From Takakia lepidozioides (lineage: Eukaryota; Streptophyta; Takakiopsida; Takakiales; Takakiaceae): DNA of 64,000 nt. The notes below the pieces were generated by a model that was given only the letters and a program-made list of their open reading frames with translations, had not been told where the DNA came from and searched no databases. Positions 47,183-56,415 of this stretch are shown piece after piece. Numbering within the stretch: the first letter of the stretch is position 1; every line of letters begins with the position of its first letter. The translations under genes and the position numbers were made by a program. Location: contig CM060732.1 in the NCBI GenBank assembly GCA_030704615.1, positions 25,172,001 through 25,236,000 of the forward strand. Direction: 5' to 3'.

Positions 47183-48050
47183 TGTTAGAGGACTGTCTGG
47201 GACTTAGACACTTATACGGGATATGTGGGGTACCCTTAATTTTTGCACAGACTGAGATCAACAGGAGCCTTAGGGGTGACAACAGCGCACTTTAGAGGGG
47301 GGTTACACAGCCCGTCACAGCCAACATAGCCCATCACAGCCAACACAGCCCGTCATAGTCCGACACAGCCGACACAGCCAGACACAGCCGTCACAGCCAG
47401 TCACAGCTTGACACAGTCGACACAGCCCAACACAGTCGCACAGCCAGTCACAGCTTGACACAGCTGTCACGACCATAGGGAACGGATAGCAGGACAAGGA
47501 CCGACTTTGAGGAACAACATCTGCGAATGGAACATGTTAGTACACGGATGACGACGGTTAGTGAGGGAAACGGTTAGAACAACGGGTAGGAAGATAAAGC
47601 CAGGAGCGAGGAAAGGAAGGGGGGACTTCTTGGGGAAATCTGGGAGAAGGGGGAGAGCACAGAGTAGGAGGAGGGCGATCTGTAGAGTTGTAATGTAGAG
47701 CAGATTAGAAACTCCATGGCTTCAGCTTGATACTCGATAGATATTAATCTGATACATACTTCATACTCACACTGTGTAGAGAGATCCGAGTGAAGCTGTG
47801 GAATGAATGGATGAGTTGATGGGATCCGATAGATTGCTGAAGCAAACTGATACTTAATTACCAACAGTAAGGTAACTAGCTAACATGAATGTGAGAAGGA
47901 AAACAAATAGGAAACACCCCCATGATACACTAGCTGTAGGTCATGACTGATTGTTTTGAGCGGGCTGAGTGCTTAGAGATTTCCAACTCTTCTATCTTGG
48001 AGTTTCCGCCTCGGATAGCGAAGGGATGGGTGAGCAAAAGCCGCGTGACA
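47183..48050 (+). mobile_element. 3' LTR, plus orientation (868 bp)
   Basis: Starts TGTTAGAGGACTG and ends GCGTGACA. It aligns along its length with the minus-strand LTR at 54175-55039 (865 bp), including GGGGTACCCTTAATTTTTG and a run of CACAGCC-type short repeats (47304-47465). Divergence is visible but modest. Its outer end abuts the minus-strand integrase ORF with no intervening base. Confidence 0.9.
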
Positions 48051-48807
48051 CTTCCATACCATAAACTAATTGGAATGGTGTATACTTAGTGGTGACTTTA
48101 TATGAAGTCCTGTATGACCACAAAGCTGTCAGCAGCTTTGTATCCCAATCCGTTCTGTTTGCATTGACTATCTTAGCCAAGATAGTACATAGTATTTTGT
48201 TGGTAGCCTCTGCCTGCCCATCACCTTGTGGGTAATACGTTGTACTCTTCCTATGCACAATCATGAACTCTTTAGTCAATAGATCAATGGTCTCATTAAT
48301 GAAGTGACTTCCCTGGTCACTGATAAATTCCAAAGGACAGCCAAATCGTGTAAGTATGTTCTCATACAGGAACCTTGCTGTGGACCTGGCTGTGTTGTCC
48401 CTCAAAGCTTTAGCTTCCACCCACTTCGTAGTATAATCAGTGGCTGTAATTATGTACTTGTTCTGTGTATTCTTGGCCGGTGGGTTAATTGATCCAACAA
48501 AGTCTAGTCCCCATTTCTGAAATGGTTCGGTAGGCATCGTAGGATGCAAAGCCATCTTCCCAGATCTCTGCAAAGGTCCTAGCCTCTGACATTCATCACA
48601 ACTCTGACAATACTTGTGTACATCTTTGAACAAAGTAGGCCACCGGTATTCTGCAAGTAGTATCTTCCTACTGGTAGTCTCTTCTCCAAAATGACCTCCA
48701 GCCACTCCTTTATGAACTTCCTCCAAAACTTTATTTACTTCATGGTGGTACATGCATCGTTTAAGTACTCCATCAAGTCCTAGCTTATACATTCTGCCCC
48801 CTACCAT
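48051..48807 (-). pseudogene. Ty3/gypsy integrase, 3'-truncated
   Basis: The minus-strand frame contains the zinc-binding region (HHEVNKVLEEVHKG, then CQSCDECQR), a catalytic core with the three acidic residues (GLDFVGS, SDQGSHF, GQAEATNKIL), and KYTPFQLVYGME, where family homology stops. From 48050 the frame runs into an inverted LTR, adding foreign residues before a stop at 47992. The C-terminal domain is absent, so the enzyme is broken. Confidence 0.92.
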
Positions 48808-49425
48808 AGTATAAGGTAAAGCCTTGATAGCGATTCTCTTCCTCTACTCTTTACCATAACTAGGTGGGCACATCTGATTGGCCATTGCCAATCTAACCAT
48901 TCATCTGCACTTCCTTGCACCTCCATTGCAAATAAACTCGCATCAGGCAATTGGTCGTCTACTCCTGTGGCGGCCTCTCCTGTTGTTAGGCGTGACAAAT
49001 GATCTACCACAAGATGCAAACGGCCAGGCTTGTAAACAACTTTGAACTCAAACTCGTGCAAGATTATTAACCACCTCGCTATCCTTCCACTTATCAAAGG
49101 TTTGTTCACCAATATATCAGAGCCTGGTGATCCACGTAAAACATAAACTTTCTTCCCAATAGGTAATGCCTGAATTTCTTGACTGCATAATCATTGCCAG
49201 TGCTTCTCTTTCAGTTGTGCTATAGTTCCTTTCAGCACTGTTCATTAACCTGCTCGCATAGTACACAGGTGAATCTATATTTCCTGTAATATTTTGAGCT
49301 AACACAGCTCCCAACGCTTCTCCTGAGGCATCACATCGAACATGAAATACTACATGCCAGTGAGGGTTAATCAGCACAGGTGTAGTTGTTATTGACAATG
49401 TAAGTTCCTCAAAGCCTGTTGACAT
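48801..49425 (-). pseudogene. Ty3/gypsy RNase H and connection to integrase, frameshifted
   Basis: Two frames: 49117-49425 holds the RNase H start (VFHVRCDASGEALGAVLAQ, then YYASRLMNSAERNYSTTERE), and 48801-49112 holds its continuation (ARWLIILHEFEFKVVYKPG, VDHLSRL). The change of frame between them near 49115-49180, and another before integrase, mean that pol cannot be read continuously. Confidence 0.85.
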
Positions 49426-50372
49426 TCAGCTGTCCATGCAAAGACTACATCTTTCTTCAGAAGCTTGCTCAATGGTGCTGCTATCTGTGCATACCTTTTG
49501 ACAAATCTTCTGTAATAACTGGTTTGGCCAAGGAATCTCCTTAGCACCCCTGAGTTCACACAAAAAGTACACTTCTCTGGATTCAGGCCCAGACCTCTCA
49601 TTCTGCATCTGGCCAAACATAACTCCAATTTATGCAAGTGCTCATTCTTAGAGCTGTACACACTGAAATCATCCAAGAACACCTGCATGAAATCATCGAG
49701 ATACTCATGAAAAGATTTACTTATCACTCTCTGAAAGGTTGCTGGTGCATTACAAAGTCCAAAGGGCATGACTTTGTATGCATAAGCACCCGAGTCTGTG
49801 ATGAAAGCCGTCTTTCCCTGGTCTTCTTCTGCCACTTGCACTTGATTATAACCATTGAAGCCATCCATGAATGAGTACATCTCATGGCCTGCCACAGTGT
49901 CTAATACTGCTTCTGTGAATGGCAAAGGGAATGGATCTTTCTTCGTGCAAGCATTCATCTTCTTATAGTTCACACAAACTCTCAGTTTACCATTCTTCTT
50001 GGGAACTATCACAATGGGTGACAACCAAGTTGTATACTCTATTGGGTATATAAACTTAGCCTCAGCCAACTTCTTGATCTCTTCTCCAACCTTCTGTGCA
50101 TAGTTGGGATTCATTCTGTACCTTGCCTGTTTGATTGGTACTGACCCTGGTTCCAATTCAATCTTATGCTGACAGATCTCAGGTGGTATCCCTTTTAGAT
50201 CCTCATAGCTCCAAGCAAATACATCTCTGTATTTGATGAACAAACTCTTAGCTTCCTCAAAGAATTCTGGCTCCAAATCAGCCCCTACCCTCACCATCCT
50301 CGGTTCCTCTTCAGTTCCCACATTCACTTCTCTCACCTGCTCATCAGCTGTGATACTACAACCAGTCACCAC
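49389..50372 (-). CDS. Ty3/gypsy reverse transcriptase, Athila/Tat-like, internally deleted
   Basis: The 327-codon frame carries RT motifs in order: LSPIVIVPKKNGKLRVCVNY, the DGFNGYNQV region in place of the usual DGYSGYNQI, MPFGLCNAPATFQR, and the catalytic box VFLDDFSVY (Y/F-x-DD). After CTFCVNSGVL it jumps directly to RRFLGQTSYYRRF. The roughly 30-residue stretch that normally connects them (GH..S..GI..DP.K) is missing in frame, so the thumb/connection is shortened. It is preceded by a stop that separates it from the gag-protease frame. Confidence 0.93.
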   Translation of the reverse strand: MVTGCSITADEQVREVNVGTEEEPRMVRVGADLEPEFFEEAKSLFIKYRDVFAWSYEDLKGIPPEICQHKIELEPGSVPIKQARYRMNPNYAQKVGEEIKKLAEAKFIYPIEYTTWLSPIVIVPKKNGKLRVCVNYKKMNACTKKDPFPLPFTEAVLDTVAGHEMYSFMDGFNGYNQVQVAEEDQGKTAFITDSGAYAYKVMPFGLCNAPATFQRVISKSFHEYLDDFMQVFLDDFSVYSSKNEHLHKLELCLARCRMRGLGLNPEKCTFCVNSGVLRRFLGQTSYYRRFVKRYAQIAAPLSKLLKKDVVFAWTAECQQALRNLHCQ

Positions 50373-50435
50373 TTCATCCTATAAAATCACAGTGGCTGGT
50401 TCCTCTAGGATTTCCATTTCTCCTTCTCTTTCTCC

Positions 50436-53400
50436 TTAAAAATGTGGTGGGTAACTGCTTATTTCTCCTTCAATTGGTGTTGCTGTCACTACACCACAGC
50501 GGATACCTTTTAAACAACTTAGGCCTTCTAGCTGCATCTCTGCAACCTGTTCCCACTCTGGGTGTGCAGCGAACATGGTAGTTTCCTGCTCCTCATCCAG
50601 TCCTCCCCTCCAGTCATACTCCCTGACCCCTCGAGGTCTTCTCGTAGCAGGTAATCTACTAGATTTCTTAGTGGTAATTTGTATCGTGTACATCCCATTA
50701 TGCACAGTTAGTAACAGAGAATTCCAGTCATGGAATACCCTGGCCTGTTTCAGCCACGGACGTCCCAATAATAAGGAGTAAGCCTCCATGACTTCATCCA
50801 TTTTCAACACAGTTACTGTGATCATAAAGATCATCTTTTGTATCTGTATCTTAACTCCTCTTATCAATCCCAATGGTTGTACATTTCTTTGATCTGCCAT
50901 TGTTACTGTAAATGGGGCTGGTTTCATGTTACTTAGACCAAGCTTTTGCCTTAATTGGTCTGTCATGATATTCACTCCAGAGCCTCCATCTATCAGTACA
51001 TCAGTTAGTTTTGTGCTTCCAATTCTCAATTGGATTACTGGCATAGAATCATCAAAGTCCATGACTGTTTCTCGCCCTTTCGGCTTCACATTATAACTGG
51101 TCACCTTGCTGTTCAGGTCTGTGTTTCCTGTCACATGGGCAATTCGATTGATTGCTTGATACAGCCTGTGTCTACAATAAGGTGCCACAGCCAATAGCTG
51201 TCCAATGGTAATCTCTGCTTTGGTCTGGCATATTACTTCAGCCAAAGTCCCTTCATTACTCTGCATGTTTGCAGCTTCTTTCTTCCTTTCATCCTCACTC
51301 ACTTCTTCTTCTCCATCAGAATCAGAGGAATCTGCTATAGGAATATAAGTACTCTTCTGCATTTCCCTTATGGTATTTGCCACTTCTTTGTGCAGTTCCT
51401 TCTCATCCCTCCAAGCCTCATCATCTTCAGCCACATCACTGCCATCTTCATTATCATCATCTTCCTCAACTACTGGAGGTATTAGTTTGGCTTTGTTTCT
51501 CGTTACTATCATTGTACTTACTTTTGGTACAACACATGGCCTAACCATGTGAGCTGCCACCACTGGGCCCTCATTCACATGAGCTCTCATCTCATTCTGG
51601 TGTCTAATCCAGAATGAACAGGCTGCCTTGCGATGTCCTGCCTGATTACAATAGTAACACAGTTCTTCACCATTGGGTCCTCGCCCTTGGTCTGCTCTGG
51701 GATTATTTCTGTAATCCTGATTCCCTGGCTGGTAATTCCCCCTTGGATTACCCTGATAGTTGCCTCTGGAATTTCCTTGGTAATTTCCTCTTGGATTACC
51801 TCTCCCTTCCATACCATTGTTATAACCACCAGGCCTACCATAGTGGTCCTGATCATTGTTTCTTCTTGGCTGGGGCTGCACCTGATGCACCCTTACTTGC
51901 CTAGGTTCTCTTGCAGCTGTCCTTCTGTTGTAGTAACAATTCTCAGTAGAATGGTTATCCATTTTACAGATAGTACAATGTTTCTCCTTCATGTGGCATT
52001 CTGTGGTGGTATGGCCTTCATTTTGGCACTTTGCACACCATACACCCTTCCTCCAATGTGTTGCAGCCTTTGTGGCATATTTCTTCAAGATTTCTTCCAA
52101 TCTTTTTTCATAGTTATCCCTCTTCAACTTCTCCTTTCTCTTACTCTTCCTTTTTAGTTCTTGCTCTTCTTCTTCATCTGACTCCTCCTCAGAGTCTTCA
52201 TCATCCCTTTTCTCTCTCCTGAGCATTCCCAATTGCTCAATTCTATTTGCAGTTTCAAATGCCTCCTCCACCGTATTATGGGGTAACATATCCACTTTCT
52301 TTTGCGACTCTGGTCTGAGTCCACTCACAAACCAAGTCTTCTGTAAACCTGGTGCTGGTACAGCAGCCAGCTTTGTCATCATCAATTCCATTTTTTCCAT
52401 ATACTCCTCAACAGTTTCATGCTTCTTTTGCTTTAACTGTTGTAAACTTCCATACACTTCATCCTCAGTTTTACTTGTCCTGAACCTGTTTCGGAATGTT
52501 GTATTCAAGCCGTTCCAGGTTAGAAAATGATTATCAGGGAATCTTGCATACCATTCACTTGCTTTCTTGATAAGTGAACAAGGAAACAGTCTCATCTTGG
52601 CATCATCGCCATTCTCATTGTTCACTATACACATGTGCTCAAATTGGCTAATGTGTACATCAGGATCCCCTTTTCCTGAATATATTGGAAAAGGTGGTTT
52701 TGCCCGTGTTGGTTGTAACACCATCTGTGGCCCTACTCTCTGCCCACTGACAGATGCTGGCACCCTTGCTAGTGTTGGTCCTTGAGGACCTATTGTAGTT
52801 GTGGTGGATCTTCCACCCAGTGGTGGCCCCTGAGCACTCCCTGCTACTGGCCCCACGTTATTCACAATATTCCCAGCTCCAGTTGCACTACTTCCCACAC
52901 TCCCTGTCCCCCCAGAGCCAAATCCAGGCTGCCCGCCTGATCCCCCTGAGCCGACACCTTCGTTGGCCTGTGATCCAAGTGCTCCACTTGATCTAGGTCC
53001 AACGGGTTGGGATGTCCTGGTTGTAGTCTCAATCTCAGCTGTTGGGTCTACTTCTTCATACTCTTCCTCTTCCAATTTCTTCTCTCTGTTTTCATCCTCC
53101 AAGTTTTGCCCTTGGGTTTCTTCTTCACTCATGTAACTCAACTGTAATGGTGTTGGAGAGTCTGAACTCTCCGTTGGTTCTGCCACATCCTCTCCTCCTT
53201 CTTCATCTTCCGTCTCAGAAATTGGAGTTCCTGCTTTTGGTATTTCATGCCAACTCTTATCAAAGATTTCTGTCAAATCTTTTATCCAGGGATGTACCTC
53301 AAATCTTTCACCTCGTGGTTGATCTTCTTCCTGTACCAATTCCCTTAATCTTTCTTGCAAAGAAAAAGAAGGAGTGGCATCCAACTCTAATTCTTCCGGT

Positions 53401-53555
53401 ATAGGTGATGTACTCCCTGATCTTAATGGTGTGAGAGGTCCAGATGATTCCCCTATGTCTATTCCTCTCTCCCAAAGATATGGATAATTAGCTTTCAGAT
53501 AACTTTCTCTTTTTGCTGAATATCTCTGGAGTCTAGCTTCTCTTTCATCACTCAT
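50436..53555 (-). CDS. Ty3/gypsy Gag-protease polyprotein (1039 codons)
   Basis: Intact frame. The N-terminal ~280 residues are acidic, Ser/Gly-rich and disordered. The Gag core lies at about 288-440 (PPFPIYSGKGDP, KKASEWYARFPDN, LKQKKHETVEEYMEKMELM). Three CCHC knuckles follow: CAKCQNEGHTTTEC and CTICKMDNHSTENC near 505-545, and CYYCNQAGHRKAAC near 630, separated by an Arg/Gly/Asn repeat region. The aspartic protease is near 850 with LIDGGSGVNIM, the DGGS variant of the DTG/DSG active site seen in Athila/Tat-type elements. The Gag is much longer than usual because of the acidic N-terminus. It is the only fully open large frame of the element. Confidence 0.93.
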   Translation of the reverse strand: MSDEREARLQRYSAKRESYLKANYPYLWERGIDIGESSGPLTPLRSGSTSPIPEELELDATPSFSLQERLRELVQEEDQPRGERFEVHPWIKDLTEIFDKSWHEIPKAGTPISETEDEEGGEDVAEPTESSDSPTPLQLSYMSEEETQGQNLEDENREKKLEEEEYEEVDPTAEIETTTRTSQPVGPRSSGALGSQANEGVGSGGSGGQPGFGSGGTGSVGSSATGAGNIVNNVGPVAGSAQGPPLGGRSTTTTIGPQGPTLARVPASVSGQRVGPQMVLQPTRAKPPFPIYSGKGDPDVHISQFEHMCIVNNENGDDAKMRLFPCSLIKKASEWYARFPDNHFLTWNGLNTTFRNRFRTSKTEDEVYGSLQQLKQKKHETVEEYMEKMELMMTKLAAVPAPGLQKTWFVSGLRPESQKKVDMLPHNTVEEAFETANRIEQLGMLRREKRDDEDSEEESDEEEEQELKRKSKRKEKLKRDNYEKRLEEILKKYATKAATHWRKGVWCAKCQNEGHTTTECHMKEKHCTICKMDNHSTENCYYNRRTAAREPRQVRVHQVQPQPRRNNDQDHYGRPGGYNNGMEGRGNPRGNYQGNSRGNYQGNPRGNYQPGNQDYRNNPRADQGRGPNGEELCYYCNQAGHRKAACSFWIRHQNEMRAHVNEGPVVAAHMVRPCVVPKVSTMIVTRNKAKLIPPVVEEDDDNEDGSDVAEDDEAWRDEKELHKEVANTIREMQKSTYIPIADSSDSDGEEEVSEDERKKEAANMQSNEGTLAEVICQTKAEITIGQLLAVAPYCRHRLYQAINRIAHVTGNTDLNSKVTSYNVKPKGRETVMDFDDSMPVIQLRIGSTKLTDVLIDGGSGVNIMTDQLRQKLGLSNMKPAPFTVTMADQRNVQPLGLIRGVKIQIQKMIFMITVTVLKMDEVMEAYSLLLGRPWLKQARVFHDWNSLLLTVHNGMYTIQITTKKSSRLPATRRPRGVREYDWRGGLDEEQETTMFAAHPEWEQVAEMQLEGLSCLKGIRCGVVTATPIEGEISSYPPHF

Positions 53556-53576
53556 GTCCCATGTCTTTCATTTCTT

Positions 53577-54272
53577 TTAATGTGGCAATAACCAAAACTC
53601 TCTTCTGTAATATCTCTCGTATATGCCTGGGTTTCTTTCAAGCTTCAATGCACCCTTGGCTATACTAGAAGTCTCCGTTACCATATAACCATATGGCAAA
53701 CAAGTCTGGAAAGCTGTTCTTGGTGTAAGTTTGATCCACAGAATATCCTTTGGAATCCAATTCTTTACCAGTACAAGCTCTTCATGCATATGAGTATAAA
53801 CATTCACCTTCCTTTCCTCCCAGCCTTCAAACTCTACTTGCTTAATGGATAGCAATGCTATCACATAAACCAGTGTTGATAACCAACGTGCTCTTCCTCT
53901 ACAGGCCACCTGATAAATCTTTATTACTCCTTTCTCCAGACCCCACTCAGGGTCAGCATCATGCACTCTCTCAAGAATGTTTTCTTTATAACCGTCGGGC
54001 AATTCCAAGAACCTCTGAAAGAATCGTTTGGACAATCTTTCCTTCTCAGTTTCACAGGGAATTTGATTCACATCAAATTCTTTAATTCTCCATCCACCAT
54101 GATCCCACCAGATGCCTGTCACATCTGGTTGTTCATGACCCAGTTCCCCAGTATTGTCGCCAAATGTCGAGCGGCTTTTACTCACCCATCCCTTCGCTAT
54201 CCGAGGCGGAAACTCCAAGATAGAAGAGTCGGATATCTCTAAGCACTCAGCCCGCTCAGTACAATCAGTCAT
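53577..54272 (-). CDS. Leader ORF upstream of gag, starting inside the 5' LTR
   Basis: A 231-codon frame starts with ATG about 98 bp inside the 3' edge of the 5' LTR, crosses the LTR end and primer-binding region, and stops 22 bp before the Gag start codon. It is predicted to be a soluble, Trp/Tyr-rich protein (GIWWDHGGWRIKEFDVNQIP, SKRFFQRFLELPDG, GWEERKVNVYTHMHEELVLV). It has no membrane helix apart from a short hydrophobic stretch (LVYVIALLSI) and no recognised domain. Its codon composition and length argue against chance. A promoter within the LTR would transcribe it first. Function unknown. Confidence 0.6.
   Translation of the reverse strand: MTDCTERAECLEISDSSILEFPPRIAKGWVSKSRSTFGDNTGELGHEQPDVTGIWWDHGGWRIKEFDVNQIPCETEKERLSKRFFQRFLELPDGYKENILERVHDADPEWGLEKGVIKIYQVACRGRARWLSTLVYVIALLSIKQVEFEGWEERKVNVYTHMHEELVLVKNWIPKDILWIKLTPRTAFQTCLPYGYMVTETSSIAKGALKLERNPGIYERYYRREFWLLPH
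54155..54172 (-). other. Candidate primer binding site
   Basis: TGGCGACAATACTGGGGA lies two bases inside the 5' LTR. It has the TGGCG...GGGGA form of Asp-tRNA-type sites of Athila elements, with internal mismatches. The exact tRNA is not assigned. Confidence 0.55.
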
Positions 54273-55039
54273 GACCTGCAGCTAGTGAATCATGGTTGTG
54301 CTTCCCCTTTGTATTCCTTCTTGCCTTCATGTTAACAATTTACTTTATCTGAAACTGAAGCATCAGTTTGCTTTAGTATCTTCTTAGTTCCAGTTAATCA
54401 TGCATTCATTTCACAGCTTCGCTCATGTCTCTCTACACAGTGTGCTTGTATCGAATAAGTTTCAGATTACGATTGATCAGGTACTAGGCCAATGTCAAGT
54501 GACTCTAATCCACCCTATAGTATCACTACAGTTTTGCATGAAGTAAAGCATCTACTGTTCATCTCTCCTCCTACTCCGTGCTCTTGTTCTTGCTCTCCGC
54601 CCGATCTCCTCTCCTCCATGACCATCAAGCGCTCCCCCGTGTCGTCCTTCTTTCCGTTGCAACTCTCCTTATCTGCCCCCCAAGCTGTTCTAACCACCTA
54701 ACTAATTAACCGTTATCCCCGATGTATCACAATCCTTCTGCAGATGTCGTTCCCTCATAGTCGTTCCCTGCCATTGATAACTGTTCCCCATGTACTGTGA
54801 CAGGCTGTGTCAAGCTGTGCCGAGCTGTGACTGGCTGTGTCGGCTGTGTTGGCTGTGACTGGCTGTGACTGGCTGTGACTGGCTGTATCAGGCTGTGTTG
54901 GCTGTGACGGGCTGTGTAACCCCCCCCTAAAGCCCGCTGCTATCACCCCTAAGGCTCCTGTTGGTCTCAGTCTGCGCAAAAATTAAGGGTACCCCACAAA
55001 ACCCGTAAAAGCGTCTAAGTCCCAAACAGCCCTCTAACA
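54175..55039 (-). mobile_element. 5' LTR, minus orientation (865 bp)
   Basis: Minus strand starts TGTTAGAGGGCTG at 55039 and ends CTCGACA at 54175. It is the partner of the plus-oriented LTR at 47183-48050. It contains the CACAGCC short-repeat cluster (54800-54920). Its outer end touches the G-run that begins the 5S spacer copy. Confidence 0.9.
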
Positions 55040-55228
55040 GGGGGGGGGGCAGTTCCGGAGGCCGGTTAATAGCGAACGAGGGCGGAGAGCTTGAATAAAA
55101 TAGCAAGAGGCATCTCTTGGCCCTCCAACAAATATAACACGAACGGGCAAAATGAAGAGAAGGAATGGGAGGGGTTGAATAAAGCAGGAGGGTCCTTTAT
55201 AAGTAGCAAGCGCTGAGGCTTCATGCTG
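55040..55228 (+). promoter_or_regulatory. 5S rRNA upstream spacer and promoter
   Basis: From the G-run to the transcript start. It contains TTTATAAG (55196-55203), about 30 bp before the 5S start, in the expected place for the plant 5S TATA-like element. About 165 bp are the exact reverse complement of bases near the window start. Confidence 0.8.
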
Positions 55229-55347
55229 TGGTGCGGTCATACCAAGGCTACTACACCAGATCCCATCAGAACTCTGAAGTTAAGCGCCTTTGGGCCGGAA
55301 TAGTACTGGGATGGGTGACCTCCCGGGAAGTCCCGGTGCTGCACCCC
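55229..55347 (+). rRNA. 5S rRNA: 5S ribosomal RNA
   Basis: The 119-bp segment matches plant 5S rRNA from GGTGCGGTCATACCA to GGTGCTGCACCCC. The internal control region is intact: box A (GAAGTTAAGCGCC), an intermediate GGGCC element and box C (GGATGGGTGACCTCCCGGGA). The 5' and 3' ends can pair as helix I. A TATA-like box precedes it and a T6 run follows 25 bp downstream. A few positions differ from the angiosperm consensus (for instance ACCAAGGCTACTACACC), which may be lineage specific. It appears functional, but could be an isolated copy outside the main array. Confidence 0.93.
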
Positions 55348-55371
55348 GCGGAGCTGCCTGCCTGCCCCCTC

Positions 55372-55377
55372 TTTTTT
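55372..55377 (+). terminator. Pol III T-run terminator of the 5S gene
   Basis: Six T residues after CCCCCTC, 25 bp past the 5S 3' end. Confidence 0.6.
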
Positions 55378-55974
55378 CCAAAACGTTTTCTCTCTGCCCC
55401 CCGCCCGCCCCTCCTTCCCCTCCCCACCCCCTCCTCCCTCCACTTTCAAATATTTATATCCGCCCAACTCTGTTCTTTACCCGAAACACAAGCATATGTG
55501 TATGGGGCTAAAAACCCCTTGTTTTGTTGATACCATACATGATTATGTTTGTGCCTTTGGCATGGTGGCCCGGAGTAGAAGAACCCTCCCACCGAGGTTA
55601 GCTATTTCATGAGCATGAGCGGCATGAGCGGAGTAGTAAGACAATCGGTTTTCATGAGCAGAAGTACAAATTTCGAAAATAAAAAACAATAAAAAACATT
55701 AATTTAATGCAATGTGTCAGGAAAAACAAATATATTATTCGGCCCCTTGAAGGGAAAATTGTAGTTTTGACAGTTGTGCTCATGATATTTCGTCTTCCGC
55801 TCATTCCAATTCCCAGTGACATGTGCAAATATAGCGCTGAATTTCGCGGTAATAGGGTCCGTAACTTGAAAAAACGGTGACGTATTTCGCGGTAATAGGT
55901 CTCTCTGGCGAAAAATGGTGCCGAATTCCGCGGCTATAGGTGCCCTCATGACAGGTAATTCAGCGCCATTTTTC
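55378..55974. other. No gene; start of the region flanking the MULE-like element
   Basis: A C-rich pyrimidine stretch (55380-55440) is followed by CATGAGC words (55610-55660). From 55830 there are ATTTCGCGGTAATAGG direct repeats (about 55838 and 55888) related to the neighbouring array. Confidence 0.45.
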
Positions 55975-56265
55975 CAGTGCATGTTCGGACTTAGCCAGTT
56001 TTCGGCGCAAAATAGGGAAATTCGGCGCCATTTTTCCAAACACTGTACCAGTGCATGTTGGGACTTAGCCAGTTTTCGGCCCAAAAAGAGAAATTCGGCG
56101 GCATTTTTCCAGACACGGTACCAGTGCATGTTGGGACTTAGCCAGTTTTCGGCCCAAAAAAGAGAAATTCGGCGCCATTTTCCCAGACACAGGTACCAGT
56201 GCATGTTGGGACTTAGCCAGTTTTCGGCCCCAAAAAGAGAAATTCGGCGCCATTTTTCCAGAAAT
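55975..56265 (+). repeat. 73-75-bp tandem array, 4 copies (left flank of MULE-like element)
   Basis: CAGTGCATGTTGGGACTTAG starts units at 55975, 56049, 56122 and 56197. Each ends with AAATTCGGCGCCATTTTTCC. Long overlapping frames on both strands here are by-products of the repeat. Confidence 0.9.
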
Positions 56266-56415
56266 GGCCCCACAACTGCTCTGTTGGATCTCAGTTTGAA
56301 TGGAATATTGCCTCATTCCAGGAGTTTTGGGGTGCATTTCATTACACTGCAAAAAAAAGTCTGATACAGCAAAATGCAATTGAAAATATCCATATGGAGG
56401 ATTCCCTTTGCCCCA

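Noticed and set aside
51633-52157. 174-codon plus-strand ORF
   Set aside because: Antisense shadow of the zinc-knuckle region of the Gag-protease frame.
55040-55347. Cassandra-type TRIM retrotransposon (5S in an LTR)
   Set aside because: The 5S has its own TATA box and T-run terminator, and no LTR termini, PBS or second copy in direct orientation bracket it. The inverted partner at the window start does not fit a TRIM.
55704-56379. ORFs of 104-189 codons on both strands
   Set aside because: Generated by the 73-bp tandem array; the residue pattern repeats with the unit.
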